64,000 nt of DNA, taken from assembly GCA_963821885.1 (NCBI GenBank), contig CAWGFN010000004.1, positions 186,001 through 250,000 on the forward strand. The letters run 5' to 3'. The notes under the pieces are model-generated. The model saw only the letters and a program-made list of their open reading frames with translations. It did not search any database and had not been told where the DNA came from. This DNA is from Oleiagrimonas sp963821885 (GTDB lineage: Bacteria > Pseudomonadota > Gammaproteobacteria > Xanthomonadales > Rhodanobacteraceae). Below, one piece after another: positions 20,971-30,431 of the stretch (positions within the stretch are counted from its first letter, which is position 1; each line of letters opens with the position of its first letter). The translations under genes and the position numbers were made by a program.

Positions 20971-21753
20971 ATGGCCTATCGCAACCTGACCACCCGCGAC
21001 GAAGGCGGCGTGCGCACCATCACGGTCAACCGCCCCGACAAGCTCAACGCCCTCAACCACGAGACGCTGAACGAGCTGATGCTGGCCTTCAGCCAGGCCG
21101 CGCAGGACGATGCCGTGCGCGTGGTGGTGCTGACCGGCGCGGGTGACAAGGCGTTCGTCGCCGGCGCCGATATCGCCGAGATGCACGACTACACCCCGCT
21201 GCAGGCGCAGGCGTTCTCGCGCGTGGGCCAGGCGCTGATGCTGACCATCGAGCGTCTCGGCAAGCCGGTCATCGCGCGCATCCAGGGCTACGCACTGGGC
21301 GGCGGCATGGAGCTGGCCATGGCCTGCCACCTGCGCATCGCCTCCAGCAAGGCCAAGTTCGGCCAGCCGGAGATCAACCTGGGCCTGATCCCGGGCTTCG
21401 GTGGCACCCAGCGGCTGCTGCGCCTTGCCGGCCGCGGCGCCACCCTTGAACTTTGCCTGACCGGCAAGCAGATCGATGCCGCGCGCGCGCTCGAGCTGGG
21501 CGTGGTCACCGAGGTGGTCGAGCCCGGCCAGCTGGACGAGGCGGTCAACGACCTCGCCACGCAGCTGGCCGCCAGCGCGCCGCGCGCCGCGGCGGGTATC
21601 CTCGATGCCGTGCTCAGCGGCGGCGAATGCAGCATCGAACAGGGCCTGGACTACGAAAGCCAGGCCTTCGCCCTGTGCTTCGCCAGCGAGGACATGCGCG
21701 AGGGCACCGCGGCCTTCATGGAACGCCGCAAGCCCACGTTCAGCGGTCGCTGA
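20971..21753 (+). CDS. enoyl-CoA hydratase (crotonase family)
   Basis: 260 aa. Oxyanion-hole and active-site segments: AFVAGADIAEMHDY (near residue 60), GYALGGGMELAMACHLRIAS (near 105) and the Glu of FGQPEINLGLIPGFGGTQRL, where both hydratase glutamates can be placed (GGMELA and PEINLG). It therefore looks like a true enoyl-CoA hydratase, in contrast with the 17.0-kb paralogue. Start ATG 20971 follows CGGAGTCCGACC. Converges with the methyltransferase gene, overlapping it by 14 bp at the 3' ends. Confidence 0.88.
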   Translation: MAYRNLTTRDEGGVRTITVNRPDKLNALNHETLNELMLAFSQAAQDDAVRVVVLTGAGDKAFVAGADIAEMHDYTPLQAQAFSRVGQALMLTIERLGKPVIARIQGYALGGGMELAMACHLRIASSKAKFGQPEINLGLIPGFGGTQRLLRLAGRGATLELCLTGKQIDAARALELGVVTEVVEPGQLDEAVNDLATQLAASAPRAAAGILDAVLSGGECSIEQGLDYESQAFALCFASEDMREGTAAFMERRKPTFSGR

Positions 21754-22408
21754 CGCCCTCCGGCGGCGACACCGACCGCGCCAGCCAGATCGTGCGGCCG
21801 CCGCAATCGGGATCCTCCACGCGGTGATCGAGCACCGCGAAGCCGTGCTCGCCGAGCAATTGCCGGTATTCCGCCGGTGCCAGGCTGGCGTGATAGAGCG
21901 TCTCGCCACGCAGCCGGCCCATCGCCTCGCCGTGGTGGGTGCCGCTGCTGAACATCAGCGGCGCACCCGGCACGGCGTGGCGCGAGAACACCGCGAACAT
22001 CGCGCGCTGGTCGGCGTGCGGCAGATGGAAGAAGCTGTCCCAGGCCAGCACGCCGGCGAAGCGTCGCCCCAGGTCCAGTCCGCGCATGTCGGCATGCAGC
22101 CAGGTCTGACGGGGAAACGCCGCGCGGCACTGCGCGATCATCGCTGCCGCGCCGTCGACGCCGGTCACGTCGCGTCCCTGATCGATGAGCCAGGCGGCGA
22201 CCGGACGACCGCAGCCGCAGCCAAGATCAAGCACGTCGCCCTGCATGGGCAGGCAAGAGAAGAACCGCCTCAACCAGGCTTCTTCGGGAAAGCCGCCAGC
22301 GACACGGTCGTCGCTCCACCCCTGCGCATGGCGCTGGTAGAGATCGAGAATGCGCGTGGCCGCCGCGGGCGCCGGACCGTCATCGCGAGGGTCCGGCGTG
22401 GAGCTCAC
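21740..22408 (-). CDS. class I SAM-dependent methyltransferase
   Basis: 222 aa. The SAM-binding motif I is VLDLGCGCGRPVAAWL (near residue 58), with motif II DVTGVDGAAAMI. The middle carries an AWDSFFHLPHADQRAMF segment. The substrate is unknown. Its ATG overlaps the stop of the DUF1684 gene's partner: the start at 22408 and the DUF1684 stop at 22405 overlap as ATGA, so DUF1684 ends inside this gene's start and both are read leftward as one operon. Confidence 0.82.
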   Translation of the reverse strand: MSSTPDPRDDGPAPAAATRILDLYQRHAQGWSDDRVAGGFPEEAWLRRFFSCLPMQGDVLDLGCGCGRPVAAWLIDQGRDVTGVDGAAAMIAQCRAAFPRQTWLHADMRGLDLGRRFAGVLAWDSFFHLPHADQRAMFAVFSRHAVPGAPLMFSSGTHHGEAMGRLRGETLYHASLAPAEYRQLLGEHGFAVLDHRVEDPDCGGRTIWLARSVSPPEGVSDR

Positions 22409-23304
22409 TCGGACGGACCCCGGTAGCTCTTCTCGCCCGCCGTCACGCGGAAGCCGAGCCGGTTCTCCGGCGGCGCCAGCGGACAGGTCGCGTATGGGGT
22501 GAAGGCGCAGGGCGGGTTGTAGGCCTTGTTGAAGTCGATCACCACCGTGTCCGACCCGGGCTTGGGCGGGTCCAGGTACAGGAAGCGCGCCGCGCCATAG
22601 GTTTCCTTGCCGCTGGTCTTGTCGGCGAACACCAGGAAGTACTGCGTGTCGCCCGGCACCTCGATCACCGGCTCCACGCTGTAGGTGTGGCCCTGGTAGT
22701 CGAACTCCGCCTTGCCCGGCACCGGGTAGGTGTCGACGCCGCCGATCTCGTTGCCCATCTTCAGCTCGTGGTGCGGCTGGAACGGGATCCAGCGCGCGGT
22801 GACGCGCAGCGACGGATCGACCGGGAAATGATCCAGGCCGGCGAAATGCACGCGGGTCGGCGCCTGGCTGTCCTTCACCCGCAGCCCCTTGCGGCCGTTG
22901 CGCGTGACCAGATAGAACTCGGTGGTGCCGAAGCGCACCGTGGTGGGCTTGTCGTGGCTGTCGTCAAGCAGCGTGGCGCGACGCTGGTGCTTGCCGTCGA
23001 TGGTGGCGTGCGCATCCGCCGCCAGCTCGAGGGTCACGGTGCCGTCCTTGTGCCAGTCCACCGTGCCCAGGTGGGCCGGCGCGCTCTCGATGACGATGGC
23101 GTTGTCCGCGGCGCTGCCGACGGTGTTGGCGCCCTCGTGCAGCCACGGCAGGCCGACCAGGCTCAGCCAGCCATACGGCGCGGTGAGGCTGGCCACGCGC
23201 TTGGCGCGCCACTGTTCGATCTTCTGGGTGTACGTAGTGGCGGAACCGGCTTGCACGGCGGTGACTCCGATCAGGGCGGCGAACATCAGGGTGGCGCGGA
23301 ACAT
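22405..23304 (-). CDS. DUF1684 secreted protein
   Basis: 299 aa. Signal peptide MFRATLMFAALIGVTAVQAGS. The mature part matches DUF1684: TAPYGWLSLVGLPWLHEG near the start, RWIPFQPHHELKMGNEIG in the middle, and the C-terminal FNKAYNPPCAFTPYATCPLAPPENRL block, the best conserved part of the family, probably metal- or ligand-binding. No function is established. Start at 23304. Confidence 0.85.
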   Translation of the reverse strand: MFRATLMFAALIGVTAVQAGSATTYTQKIEQWRAKRVASLTAPYGWLSLVGLPWLHEGANTVGSAADNAIVIESAPAHLGTVDWHKDGTVTLELAADAHATIDGKHQRRATLLDDSHDKPTTVRFGTTEFYLVTRNGRKGLRVKDSQAPTRVHFAGLDHFPVDPSLRVTARWIPFQPHHELKMGNEIGGVDTYPVPGKAEFDYQGHTYSVEPVIEVPGDTQYFLVFADKTSGKETYGAARFLYLDPPKPGSDTVVIDFNKAYNPPCAFTPYATCPLAPPENRLGFRVTAGEKSYRGPSE

Positions 23305-23469
23305 GGGCGGACCTCCAGCGACTGAAGGGGCAGTATAGCCTCGTGCGCGTGCCGGCCACGTCCAGGGTGGCGCGCATGGATGGCGAGTTCCATCGCCACG
23401 CGGCACACGCCCATGCAGCGCAGGCCGCGCGCGCCCCCCAAGGGCGGCCGGCCAGCGACCGGCGCGGGA

Positions 23470-25290
23470 TCAGCGACCCCGGTTGAACAGACGATCCAGC
23501 TCGTGCATGCCCAGCTGCACCCAGGTCGGGCGCCCGTGGTTGCACTGGCCGGAACGCTCGGTGGCTTCCATGTCGCGCAGGAGCGCGTTCATCTCCGCCA
23601 GGCTCAGGCGCCGGCCGGCGCGCACCGAGCCATGGCAGGCCATCGTGGAAAGCAGCTCGTTTTCCATCTCCTCCAGCCGGCGCGAGCTGCCGTGCTGGGC
23701 CAGTTCGGCCAGCACGTCGCGGACCAGCGCGCCGACATCGGCGCCCTCCAGCAGCGCGGGTATGCGGCGCACGGTGACCTGGGTGGATCCGCTGCGCGAG
23801 AGTTCCAGCCCCCAGCCGGCCAGCGCCTCGGCGTGCTCCTCGGCCGCGTCGGCCTCGCGCGAGGCGACCGACAGCGCCAGCGGCACCAGCAGCATCTGCG
23901 TGCGCAGGCCGCTGGCGCCGCGGGCCTGCTTCATGCGCTCGTAGGTGATGCGCTCGTGCGCCGCGTGCATGTCCACCAGCACCAGGCCGTGCGCGTTCTC
24001 GGCCAGCACGAAGATGCTCTTGAGCTGTGCCAGCGCGTAGCCCAGCGGCGGGATGTCCTGGTCGTCGGACGCTTCGGGAAGTGCCTGCGGCGCCCGCTCG
24101 CCGATCAACGTGCGGTAGTCGTCCAGCGGCGCCTCGCCGGTGCGCAGGGCCAGGCCCGACTGACTGCGCCAGGCCCCGCCATGGCCGCCGCCGTAGCCCG
24201 GTGTCGCGCTCGCCATGGGGGCGCCCGCCGGGGCGCCCTCGCCCAGGGTGCCGGGCAGCGGCGCGACCGGCTGCGAGACGATGCTGCCGGCGCGCGTCTG
24301 CGCCAGCGCCTCGTGCAGGGTGCGGAAGAGGAAGTCGTGCACCAGACGCTGCTCGCGGAAGCGCACCTCGCTCTTGGCCGGGTGCACGTTGACGTCCACG
24401 CCGGAAGGATCGAGCTCCAGGAACAGCACGAACACCGGATGGCGGCCGTGGAACAGCACGTCCGCGTAGGCCTGGCGCACCGCGTGCGCGACCACCTTGT
24501 CGCGCACCATGCGCCCGTTGACGTAGAAATACTGCTGGTCGGCCTGGCTGCGCGCGGCGGTCGGCAGGCCCACCCAGCCCGACAGGTGCATGCCCGCGGC
24601 GTGGTGGTCGATGCGCAGGCAGGCCTCGGTGAAGGCCTCGCCCAGCACCTCGCCGGCCCGCGCCAGCGCCGCCTGCGCATCGGCGGCCGGTCGCAGCAGT
24701 CGCACCTGGCGACCGTTGTGGCCGAGCCGGAATTCGACCTCGGGGTGAACCAGGGCCAGGGTCTTGAGCAACTCGTCGATGCGACCGAACTCGGTACGCT
24801 CGGTACGCAGGAACTTGCGTCGCGCCGGCACGTTGTAGAACAGGTCGCGGACCTCCACGCTGCTGCCGGGCGGATGCGGCGCCGGCCGCGCCTCGCCCGG
24901 CTGTCCGCCGTCGACCTCGACCCGGAACGCGTGATCGCTGTCCGCCGTGCGCGAGGTCAGGGCGAAGCGCGAGACCGAGGCGATCGAGGCCAGGGCCTCG
25001 CCGCGAAAACCCATGGTGGCCACGCGCTCGAGATCGTCGAAACTGCCGATCTTGCTGGTCGCGTGCGAGGCCACCGCCAGCGGCAGCTGCGCGGGCGCGA
25101 TGCCGCAGCCATCGTCGCGCACGCCGATGCGTCGCGCGCCGCCGGCCTCGATCTCCACCTCGATGCGCCGCGCGCCGGCATCCAGGCTGTTCTCGACCAG
25201 CTCCTTGACCACCGAAGCCGGCCGCTCGATCACCTCGCCGGCGGCGATCTGGTTGATCAGTTCTGGAGGCAGGGGGCGAATGTCGGGCAT
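23470..25290 (-). CDS. mutL: DNA mismatch repair protein MutL
   Basis: 606 aa. The GHKL ATPase half shows ENSLDAGARRIEVEI, VRDDGCGIAP and the ATSKIGSFDDLERVATMGF/RGEAL segment. The C-terminal dimerisation half contains DMHAAHERITYE, matching the DQHAX2EX4E metal-binding motif of MutL endonucleases (as in Pseudomonas aeruginosa, unlike E. coli). It may therefore nick DNA itself rather than rely on MutH. First residues MPDIRPLPPELINQIAAGEV are canonical. Next gene downstream lies 100 bp off on the same strand (DUF1684). Confidence 0.96.
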   Translation of the reverse strand: MPDIRPLPPELINQIAAGEVIERPASVVKELVENSLDAGARRIEVEIEAGGARRIGVRDDGCGIAPAQLPLAVASHATSKIGSFDDLERVATMGFRGEALASIASVSRFALTSRTADSDHAFRVEVDGGQPGEARPAPHPPGSSVEVRDLFYNVPARRKFLRTERTEFGRIDELLKTLALVHPEVEFRLGHNGRQVRLLRPAADAQAALARAGEVLGEAFTEACLRIDHHAAGMHLSGWVGLPTAARSQADQQYFYVNGRMVRDKVVAHAVRQAYADVLFHGRHPVFVLFLELDPSGVDVNVHPAKSEVRFREQRLVHDFLFRTLHEALAQTRAGSIVSQPVAPLPGTLGEGAPAGAPMASATPGYGGGHGGAWRSQSGLALRTGEAPLDDYRTLIGERAPQALPEASDDQDIPPLGYALAQLKSIFVLAENAHGLVLVDMHAAHERITYERMKQARGASGLRTQMLLVPLALSVASREADAAEEHAEALAGWGLELSRSGSTQVTVRRIPALLEGADVGALVRDVLAELAQHGSSRRLEEMENELLSTMACHGSVRAGRRLSLAEMNALLRDMEATERSGQCNHGRPTWVQLGMHELDRLFNRGR

Positions 25291-25354
25291 GACGGACTCG
25301 GGCGTTGCGAGTCGCCAAGGATAACAGTGAGCGAAGACCCGTCGACGGGCCGGA

Positions 25355-26758
25355 TCAGCTGGTCGGAATGGCCAGGGTGCTGCCGGCGCGGACCATGTTG
25401 GAATCGAGGTTGTTGGCGTCCTTGATGGCGTCCACGCTGACCCCGTACTGATGCGCGATGCCCGACAGGGTCTCGCCGCTGTTGACGCGATGCACGTCCT
25501 TCACGTCGGCATCCGCGCTCGGCGCCGACTGCTTGGCCACCACCGGCGCGTCGGCGACCCTGATGCCGTGCTGGCGTGCCCACTGCTCGGCAAACCACGT
25601 GCCCGGGGGCGGCGTGGTGCGGAAATAGCTGCGCACGCCCTTCAGGATCGCCTCGGCCATCTTGCCGCGGTAACCCGGCGAACGCAGCAGGCGCTCGTCG
25701 TGGCGATTGCTGATGAAGGCCGTCTCGACCAGGATCGACGGCACGTCCGGCGAGCGCAGCACCACGAAGTTGGCGTGCTGCACCCGCGGCTTGTACAGCG
25801 GAATGATGCCCTTGAGCGCGCCCAGCACGTCATGCCCGACCTGCTTGCTGGCCTGCATGCTGGCGCCCTGCGACAGATCCAGCAGCACCGCCGCCAGGGT
25901 GTGGCTCTTGTCGTCCAGCGACACGCCGTCGCCGCCGATCAGGTCGGAGGCGTTCTCGGTGCGCGCCAGCCACTTGCTGGCCTCGCTCTGCTTGCCGTGC
26001 GTGGACAGCACCCACACCGAGGCACCGCGCGCGTCGCAATGGCGCGGGCAGGAGTTGGCGTGGATGGAAACGAACAGGTCCGCCTTGTGCGCGCGGGCGA
26101 TCTCGAAACGCTTCTCCAGCGGCACGTAGTAGTCGCCGGTGCGCGTCAGCATCGCCTTCATGCCCGGCTGCTTGTCGATCAGCGCCGCCAGCCGCTTGGC
26201 GATGGCCAGCGTGGCGGTCTTCTCGTACAGGCCATGCGGGCCGCGCGCGCCGACATCCTTGCCGCCGTGGCCGGCATCGACGGCGACCAGTACCTTGCGC
26301 TCGCCGACCGGCGCGCGCAGCTTCGCCGGCGCCGAGGCCGCCGACGGGGAGGTCGGCTGCATGTCCAGCACCAGACGGTAGCCGTGACCGTCGGCGGGAT
26401 CGAGCAGGAAGCTCTTGGGCGTGACGCTCGCCTTCATGTCCAGCACCACGCGCAGGCCGTTCTTGCCGTGGCGGCCGGTGCGCACATCCTGCAACAGCTC
26501 GCTGGCGTCAGGCGTCTCGAACCCGCTATCGAGCGCGGCGTCGGAAAAATCCAGCACCAGGCGATCGGGATGCTTCAGCTGGAACAGCTTGGGATCGGCC
26601 GGACCGGACAGGTCGAACACCGCGCGCACGTGCTGCGCATCGCCGGAAATGCGCATGGTCTTCACCTGCACCGGCGTGGCCGCGTGGGCCGCGGACACGA
26701 CCAGACCCGCCGAAACGGCGAGCAGGAAACACCACAGTGGCCGACAAACTCCGCGCAT
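25355..26758 (-). CDS. amiC: N-acetylmuramoyl-L-alanine amidase AmiC/AmiB type with LysM
   Basis: 467 aa periplasmic zinc amidase for cell separation. Domains in order: signal peptide (1-27, ending AAHAA), AMIN domain (about 28-130, septum targeting), Amidase_3 (about 160-385) with zinc ligands in DAGHGGKDVG, YEKTATL, SIHANSC and ILVETAFISNRHDE, and a C-terminal LysM repeat (SGETLSGIAHQYGVSVDAI). The ATG at 26758 gives a clean signal peptide; a GTG at 26821 is open but less plausible. Between tsaE and mutL, as in many gammaproteobacteria. Confidence 0.93.
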   Translation of the reverse strand: MRGVCRPLWCFLLAVSAGLVVSAAHAATPVQVKTMRISGDAQHVRAVFDLSGPADPKLFQLKHPDRLVLDFSDAALDSGFETPDASELLQDVRTGRHGKNGLRVVLDMKASVTPKSFLLDPADGHGYRLVLDMQPTSPSAASAPAKLRAPVGERKVLVAVDAGHGGKDVGARGPHGLYEKTATLAIAKRLAALIDKQPGMKAMLTRTGDYYVPLEKRFEIARAHKADLFVSIHANSCPRHCDARGASVWVLSTHGKQSEASKWLARTENASDLIGGDGVSLDDKSHTLAAVLLDLSQGASMQASKQVGHDVLGALKGIIPLYKPRVQHANFVVLRSPDVPSILVETAFISNRHDERLLRSPGYRGKMAEAILKGVRSYFRTTPPPGTWFAEQWARQHGIRVADAPVVAKQSAPSADADVKDVHRVNSGETLSGIAHQYGVSVDAIKDANNLDSNMVRAGSTLAIPTS

Positions 26759-26901
26759 GATGGGCTTGATACCCCAACCGGCGACGCGTTGCAAGACCTT
26801 TTTCCCTTTCGAATCCGTCACCTGCGGGCACTTTGTCAGAAGTTACCTTCGGTGGGAGGGCTGGCCAGGGCTCGGGCGAGACGCGATTTAACCTTTATTT
26901 T

Positions 26902-27360
26902 TCAATTGCTTAAATCGCCAAGCACGGCCCGGCCGCGCTCGCCGGATGCCGTGATCCGCAGCGCGCGCGCCTCGCCGCGATGCTCAAGGGAAACATCCAG
27001 GTCCGGCGCCGGCAACGCGCCCGCGCCGCGTTCGGGCCACTCCACCAGCACCAGCGCCTCGGGTTCGTAAAGCGCATCCAGGCCCAGCCATTCCAACTCG
27101 CCCGGATCGGCGATGCGGTACAGATCCAGGTGCCACGCGGGGCGGGCATCGGCCAGCGTGTAGGGCTCGATCAGGCTGTAGGTCGGGCTCTTGATCCGTT
27201 CGCCGGCATCCAGGGCCATCAGCACCGCGCGCGCCAGGGAGGTCTTGCCCGCGCCCAGGTCGCCATGCAGATAGATCACCAGGCCGCGTCCCGCGCAGGC
27301 GCGCGCCAGCCGACGACCGAAGGCCTCGGTGGCGGCCGGGTCGGCCAGTTGCACGTTCAT
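26902..27360 (-). CDS. tsaE: tRNA threonylcarbamoyladenosine biosynthesis ATPase TsaE
   Basis: 152 aa P-loop ATPase of the t6A37 tRNA modification complex (TsaB-TsaD-TsaE). Walker A GDLGAGKTSLARA (near residue 35), and the conserved SPTYSLIEPYTL and HLDLYRIADPGELEWLG segments. ATG 27360 lies 4 bp from the nnr gene stop, so the operon nnr-tsaE-amiC-mutL is tight. Confidence 0.95.
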   Translation of the reverse strand: MNVQLADPAATEAFGRRLARACAGRGLVIYLHGDLGAGKTSLARAVLMALDAGERIKSPTYSLIEPYTLADARPAWHLDLYRIADPGELEWLGLDALYEPEALVLVEWPERGAGALPAPDLDVSLEHRGEARALRITASGERGRAVLGDLSN

Positions 27361-27364
27361 GGTT

Positions 27365-28846
27365 TCATTCGGTGGCATGCAGCAACTCGCGCAGATGGGG
27401 AAACAGGTCCGAGGCCAGCAGACCGCGCTCGCCGCCCGCCCCGGCCGCCCGGTCGCCGGCGCGCGCATGCAGGGCGACGCCGAGGCAGGCGGCATCCCAT
27501 GGCGTGAGTCCCTGCGCCAGCAGCGCGGCGATCACGCCGGTCAGCACGTCGCCCATGCCGCCGCCGGCCATGCCCGGATTGCCCCAGGGGCACACCGCGA
27601 CGCGGCCCTCCGGCGCGGCCACCAGGCTACCGCTGCCCTTGAGCACGGCCACGACATCGAAGCGCGTCGCCAACGCACGCGCGGCCGAGAAACGATCCTT
27701 CTGCACCTCGTGGGTGGTGATGCCGAGCAATCGCGCGGCCTCGCCCGGATGCGGCGTGATCACGGCGTCAGGCCCGATCGACCGGGGTTGCGCGGCCAGC
27801 AGGTTCAGGGCATCGGCATCGAGGACGCGGCATGCGTCGCTTCCAAGGGCCGCCTGCCATACCGCGCGCCCCCATTCACCCTGGCCAAGGCCCGGCCCCA
27901 GCGCCAGCACGTCGGCCCGCGCCAGCAGCGGCTGCAGATCGACCTGGTCCTCGACCGCGTGGGCCATCAGTTCCGGCCGCGCCGCGACCAGCGCCGGCAC
28001 GTGCGCGCGCCGGGTGGCGACGCTGACCAGGCCCGCGCCACAGCGCAGGGCGGCCTCGCCGCACAGACGCACCGCGCCGCCCATGCCCAGGTCCCCGCCC
28101 AGCGCCAGCACATGGCCGTGATCGCCCTTGTGGCTGTTGCGGGCACGCCTCGGCAGGGTCGGGCCGATCGCCATCAGCATGGCGTCGGGCGCGCCGATCG
28201 AGGCCGGCGGATCCGGCAGATCCAGGCGCTCCAGGTGCAGCGATCCGCAATAGTCGGCGGCATCGCCGGTGAACAGGCCGCGCTTGTGCGCGACGAAGCT
28301 GACGGTGACCGTGGCGCGCACGCTCGGCGCGTGCGCCTGGCCGCTGTCGGCGTCCAGGCCCGACGGCACGTCCAGCGCCAGCACCGACCGCGCGCCGGCA
28401 TTGACCCGCTCGATCAGGTCGGCGGCCGCGCCGCGCGGGGGACGGGCCAGGCCGGTGCCGAACAGTCCGTCGACCCACACGTCGGCATCGTCCAGCGCCA
28501 CCGCGTCGGACGCGGCGACGACCTCGCCACCGGCGTCGACGAAGGCCTGCCGCGCGCGCGCGGCATCGTCGGAACCCGCGCCCCCCAGCGCCACCGCCCG
28601 CACCGCCAGGCCACGCTCGAGCGCCAGCGCCCCGAGCAGCCAGGCGTCGCCGCCGTTGTTGCCCGGCCCGCACAGCAGGCACAAACGGCGCGCCCGCGGC
28701 CAGTGCGCCAGCAGCACACCCAACGCGGCCTCGGCGGCGCGCTGCATCAGCTCGAAACCGGGCACGCCCAGCGTGTCGATGGCATGACGATCCATCGCCC
28801 GCACCTGGGCGGTGGTGTACAGCGCGCGGTCGAAGGGCAGGCTCAT
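27365..28846 (-). CDS. nnr: bifunctional NAD(P)H-hydrate epimerase / ADP-dependent dehydratase
   Basis: Metabolite-repair enzyme that restores damaged NADHX and NADPHX. It is 493 aa. The N-terminal YjeF epimerase domain (about 1-215) shows CGPGNNGGDAWLLG, and the C-terminal ribokinase-like dehydratase domain shows GHVLALGGDLGMGGA and NPGMAGGGMGDVLTGVIAA. Length fits the bifunctional form. First gene of a leftward operon, divergent from queG. Confidence 0.95.
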   Translation of the reverse strand: MSLPFDRALYTTAQVRAMDRHAIDTLGVPGFELMQRAAEAALGVLLAHWPRARRLCLLCGPGNNGGDAWLLGALALERGLAVRAVALGGAGSDDAARARQAFVDAGGEVVAASDAVALDDADVWVDGLFGTGLARPPRGAAADLIERVNAGARSVLALDVPSGLDADSGQAHAPSVRATVTVSFVAHKRGLFTGDAADYCGSLHLERLDLPDPPASIGAPDAMLMAIGPTLPRRARNSHKGDHGHVLALGGDLGMGGAVRLCGEAALRCGAGLVSVATRRAHVPALVAARPELMAHAVEDQVDLQPLLARADVLALGPGLGQGEWGRAVWQAALGSDACRVLDADALNLLAAQPRSIGPDAVITPHPGEAARLLGITTHEVQKDRFSAARALATRFDVVAVLKGSGSLVAAPEGRVAVCPWGNPGMAGGGMGDVLTGVIAALLAQGLTPWDAACLGVALHARAGDRAAGAGGERGLLASDLFPHLRELLHATE

Positions 28847-28921
28847 GCGGCGGAAGTGACGCGAAACATGCGCGAAGCCTAGCAACGAACGCATCGGCAC
28901 AGCGAGCACTACAATGCCCGC

Positions 28922-29992
28922 ATGTCCGCCCTGCCCGACCACATCGAGCCGCACGCGCTCGTCGCCGACATGCGCCGCTGGGCGCGCGAACTCGGCTTCG
29001 ACGCACTGGGCGTGGCCGGCACCTCGCTGGCACGCGACGAGGCGCACCTGGAGGACTGGCTCGACCAGGGCCTGCACGGCGAGATGGCCTACATGGCCCG
29101 GCACGGCACCAAGCGCAGCCGGCCGCAGGAACTGCAGCCGGGCACGCAGCGGGTGATCTGCGTGCGCATGAACTACCTGCCGCAGGACATCGAGGCCGCC
29201 TGGCGCGTGATCGAGGACCCCGGGCGCGGCTACGTGGCGCGCTATGCGCTCGGTCGCGACTACCACAAGCTGATGCGCCACCGCCTGCAGAAGCTCGCCG
29301 ACCGCATCACCGAGGCGGTCGGCCCGTTCGGCTACCGCGCCTTCGTCGATTCCGCGCCGGTGCTGGAAAAGGCCCTGGCGCGCGACGCCGGACTGGGCTG
29401 GATCGGAAAGCACACACTGCTGCTGGACCGCCAGGCCAGCTCCTGGTTCCTGCTCGGCGAACTGTTCACCGACCTGCCGCTGCCGCTGGATGCGCCGGCC
29501 AGCGCCCACTGCGGCACCTGCTCGCGCTGCATCGACGTGTGCCCGACGCAGGCCATCACCGGCCCCTACCGGCTCGACGCGCGACGCTGCATCTCCTACC
29601 TGACCATCGAGCTGAAGGGACCGATCCCGGAGGATCTGCGCGCGGCGATGGGCAATCGCATCTTCGGTTGCGACGACTGCCAGCTGGTGTGCCCCTGGAA
29701 CAAGTTCGCGCGACTCGCCAGCGAGCCGGATTTCGCCCCGCGCCATGCACTGGACGGCACACGCCTGGTGGAACTGTTCGCCTGGAGCGAGGACGAGTTC
29801 CTGCGCCGCACGGAAGGCATGGCCATCCGTCGCACAGGCTACACCGGCTGGTTGCGCAACATCGCGGTGGCGCTGGGCAACGCGCCATCCTCGCCGTGCG
29901 TCATCGAGGCGCTGACGACGCGCGCCGGGCATCCGTCGGCGCTGGTGCGTGAACACGTGGACTGGGCCCTGCGCCAGCACGCGCGGGACTGA
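28922..29992 (+). CDS. queG: epoxyqueuosine reductase QueG
   Basis: 356 aa. Final step of queuosine tRNA modification: reduces epoxyqueuosine with cobalamin and two [4Fe-4S] clusters. Both cluster motifs are visible: CGTCSRCIDVCPTQA and CDDCQLVCPWNK. The cobalamin/substrate-binding N-terminal part includes RVICVRMNYLP and ARYALGRDYHKLMRHRL. Divergent from nnr with 75 bp between the starts, the arrangement also found in E. coli. Confidence 0.96.
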   Translation: MSALPDHIEPHALVADMRRWARELGFDALGVAGTSLARDEAHLEDWLDQGLHGEMAYMARHGTKRSRPQELQPGTQRVICVRMNYLPQDIEAAWRVIEDPGRGYVARYALGRDYHKLMRHRLQKLADRITEAVGPFGYRAFVDSAPVLEKALARDAGLGWIGKHTLLLDRQASSWFLLGELFTDLPLPLDAPASAHCGTCSRCIDVCPTQAITGPYRLDARRCISYLTIELKGPIPEDLRAAMGNRIFGCDDCQLVCPWNKFARLASEPDFAPRHALDGTRLVELFAWSEDEFLRRTEGMAIRRTGYTGWLRNIAVALGNAPSSPCVIEALTTRAGHPSALVREHVDWALRQHARD

Positions 29993-29995
29993 ACC

Positions 29996-30334
29996 TCACA
30001 CCCCGATCAGCCACCCGGGCATGCGCTCGGGCGCGCCGCGCCAGCCGCGCTCGCGCAGGCACTGCATGATCTGCGCATGCGACGGCCGGATGTCGTATTC
30101 ACTCTTCAGGACCATGTGCGCCCAGCCTTCGCGCTCCAGTTCGGGCACGTGCGGCTCCACCTGGTCGATGCGGCCGAACAGCAGCATGCCGCGCGGCGAA
30201 CCGAACCCCTCGATCCACAGGTCGGCCACCAGGCACTTGGCCGAGGGCAGCAGCACCACGCGCCACGGGGTGACGTTCAGTTCAAGTTCGCGCGCGGAAT
30301 CGCGCCACGCCTGGATGAATCGGCTGCCGGCCAT
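29996..30334 (-). CDS. conserved hypothetical protein
   Basis: 112 aa, no signal peptide or membrane helix. It has a Trp-rich C-terminal half (REGWAHMVLKSEYDIRPSHAQIMQCLRERGWRG). I do not recognise the family. Ends 3 bp from the queG stop in a convergent arrangement. Codon use matches the neighbours, so it looks like a real native gene. Confidence 0.65.
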   Translation of the reverse strand: MAGSRFIQAWRDSARELELNVTPWRVVLLPSAKCLVADLWIEGFGSPRGMLLFGRIDQVEPHVPELEREGWAHMVLKSEYDIRPSHAQIMQCLRERGWRGAPERMPGWLIGV

Positions 30335-30431
30335 GCGGGGGCCCCTGACGGTACGCCCCTAGTACACGGGGCCGCCGCGAGGATTGCAAGCGCCGTTTTC
30401 GGGAATCGTGCACATCCGCGCACGGCGCGGG

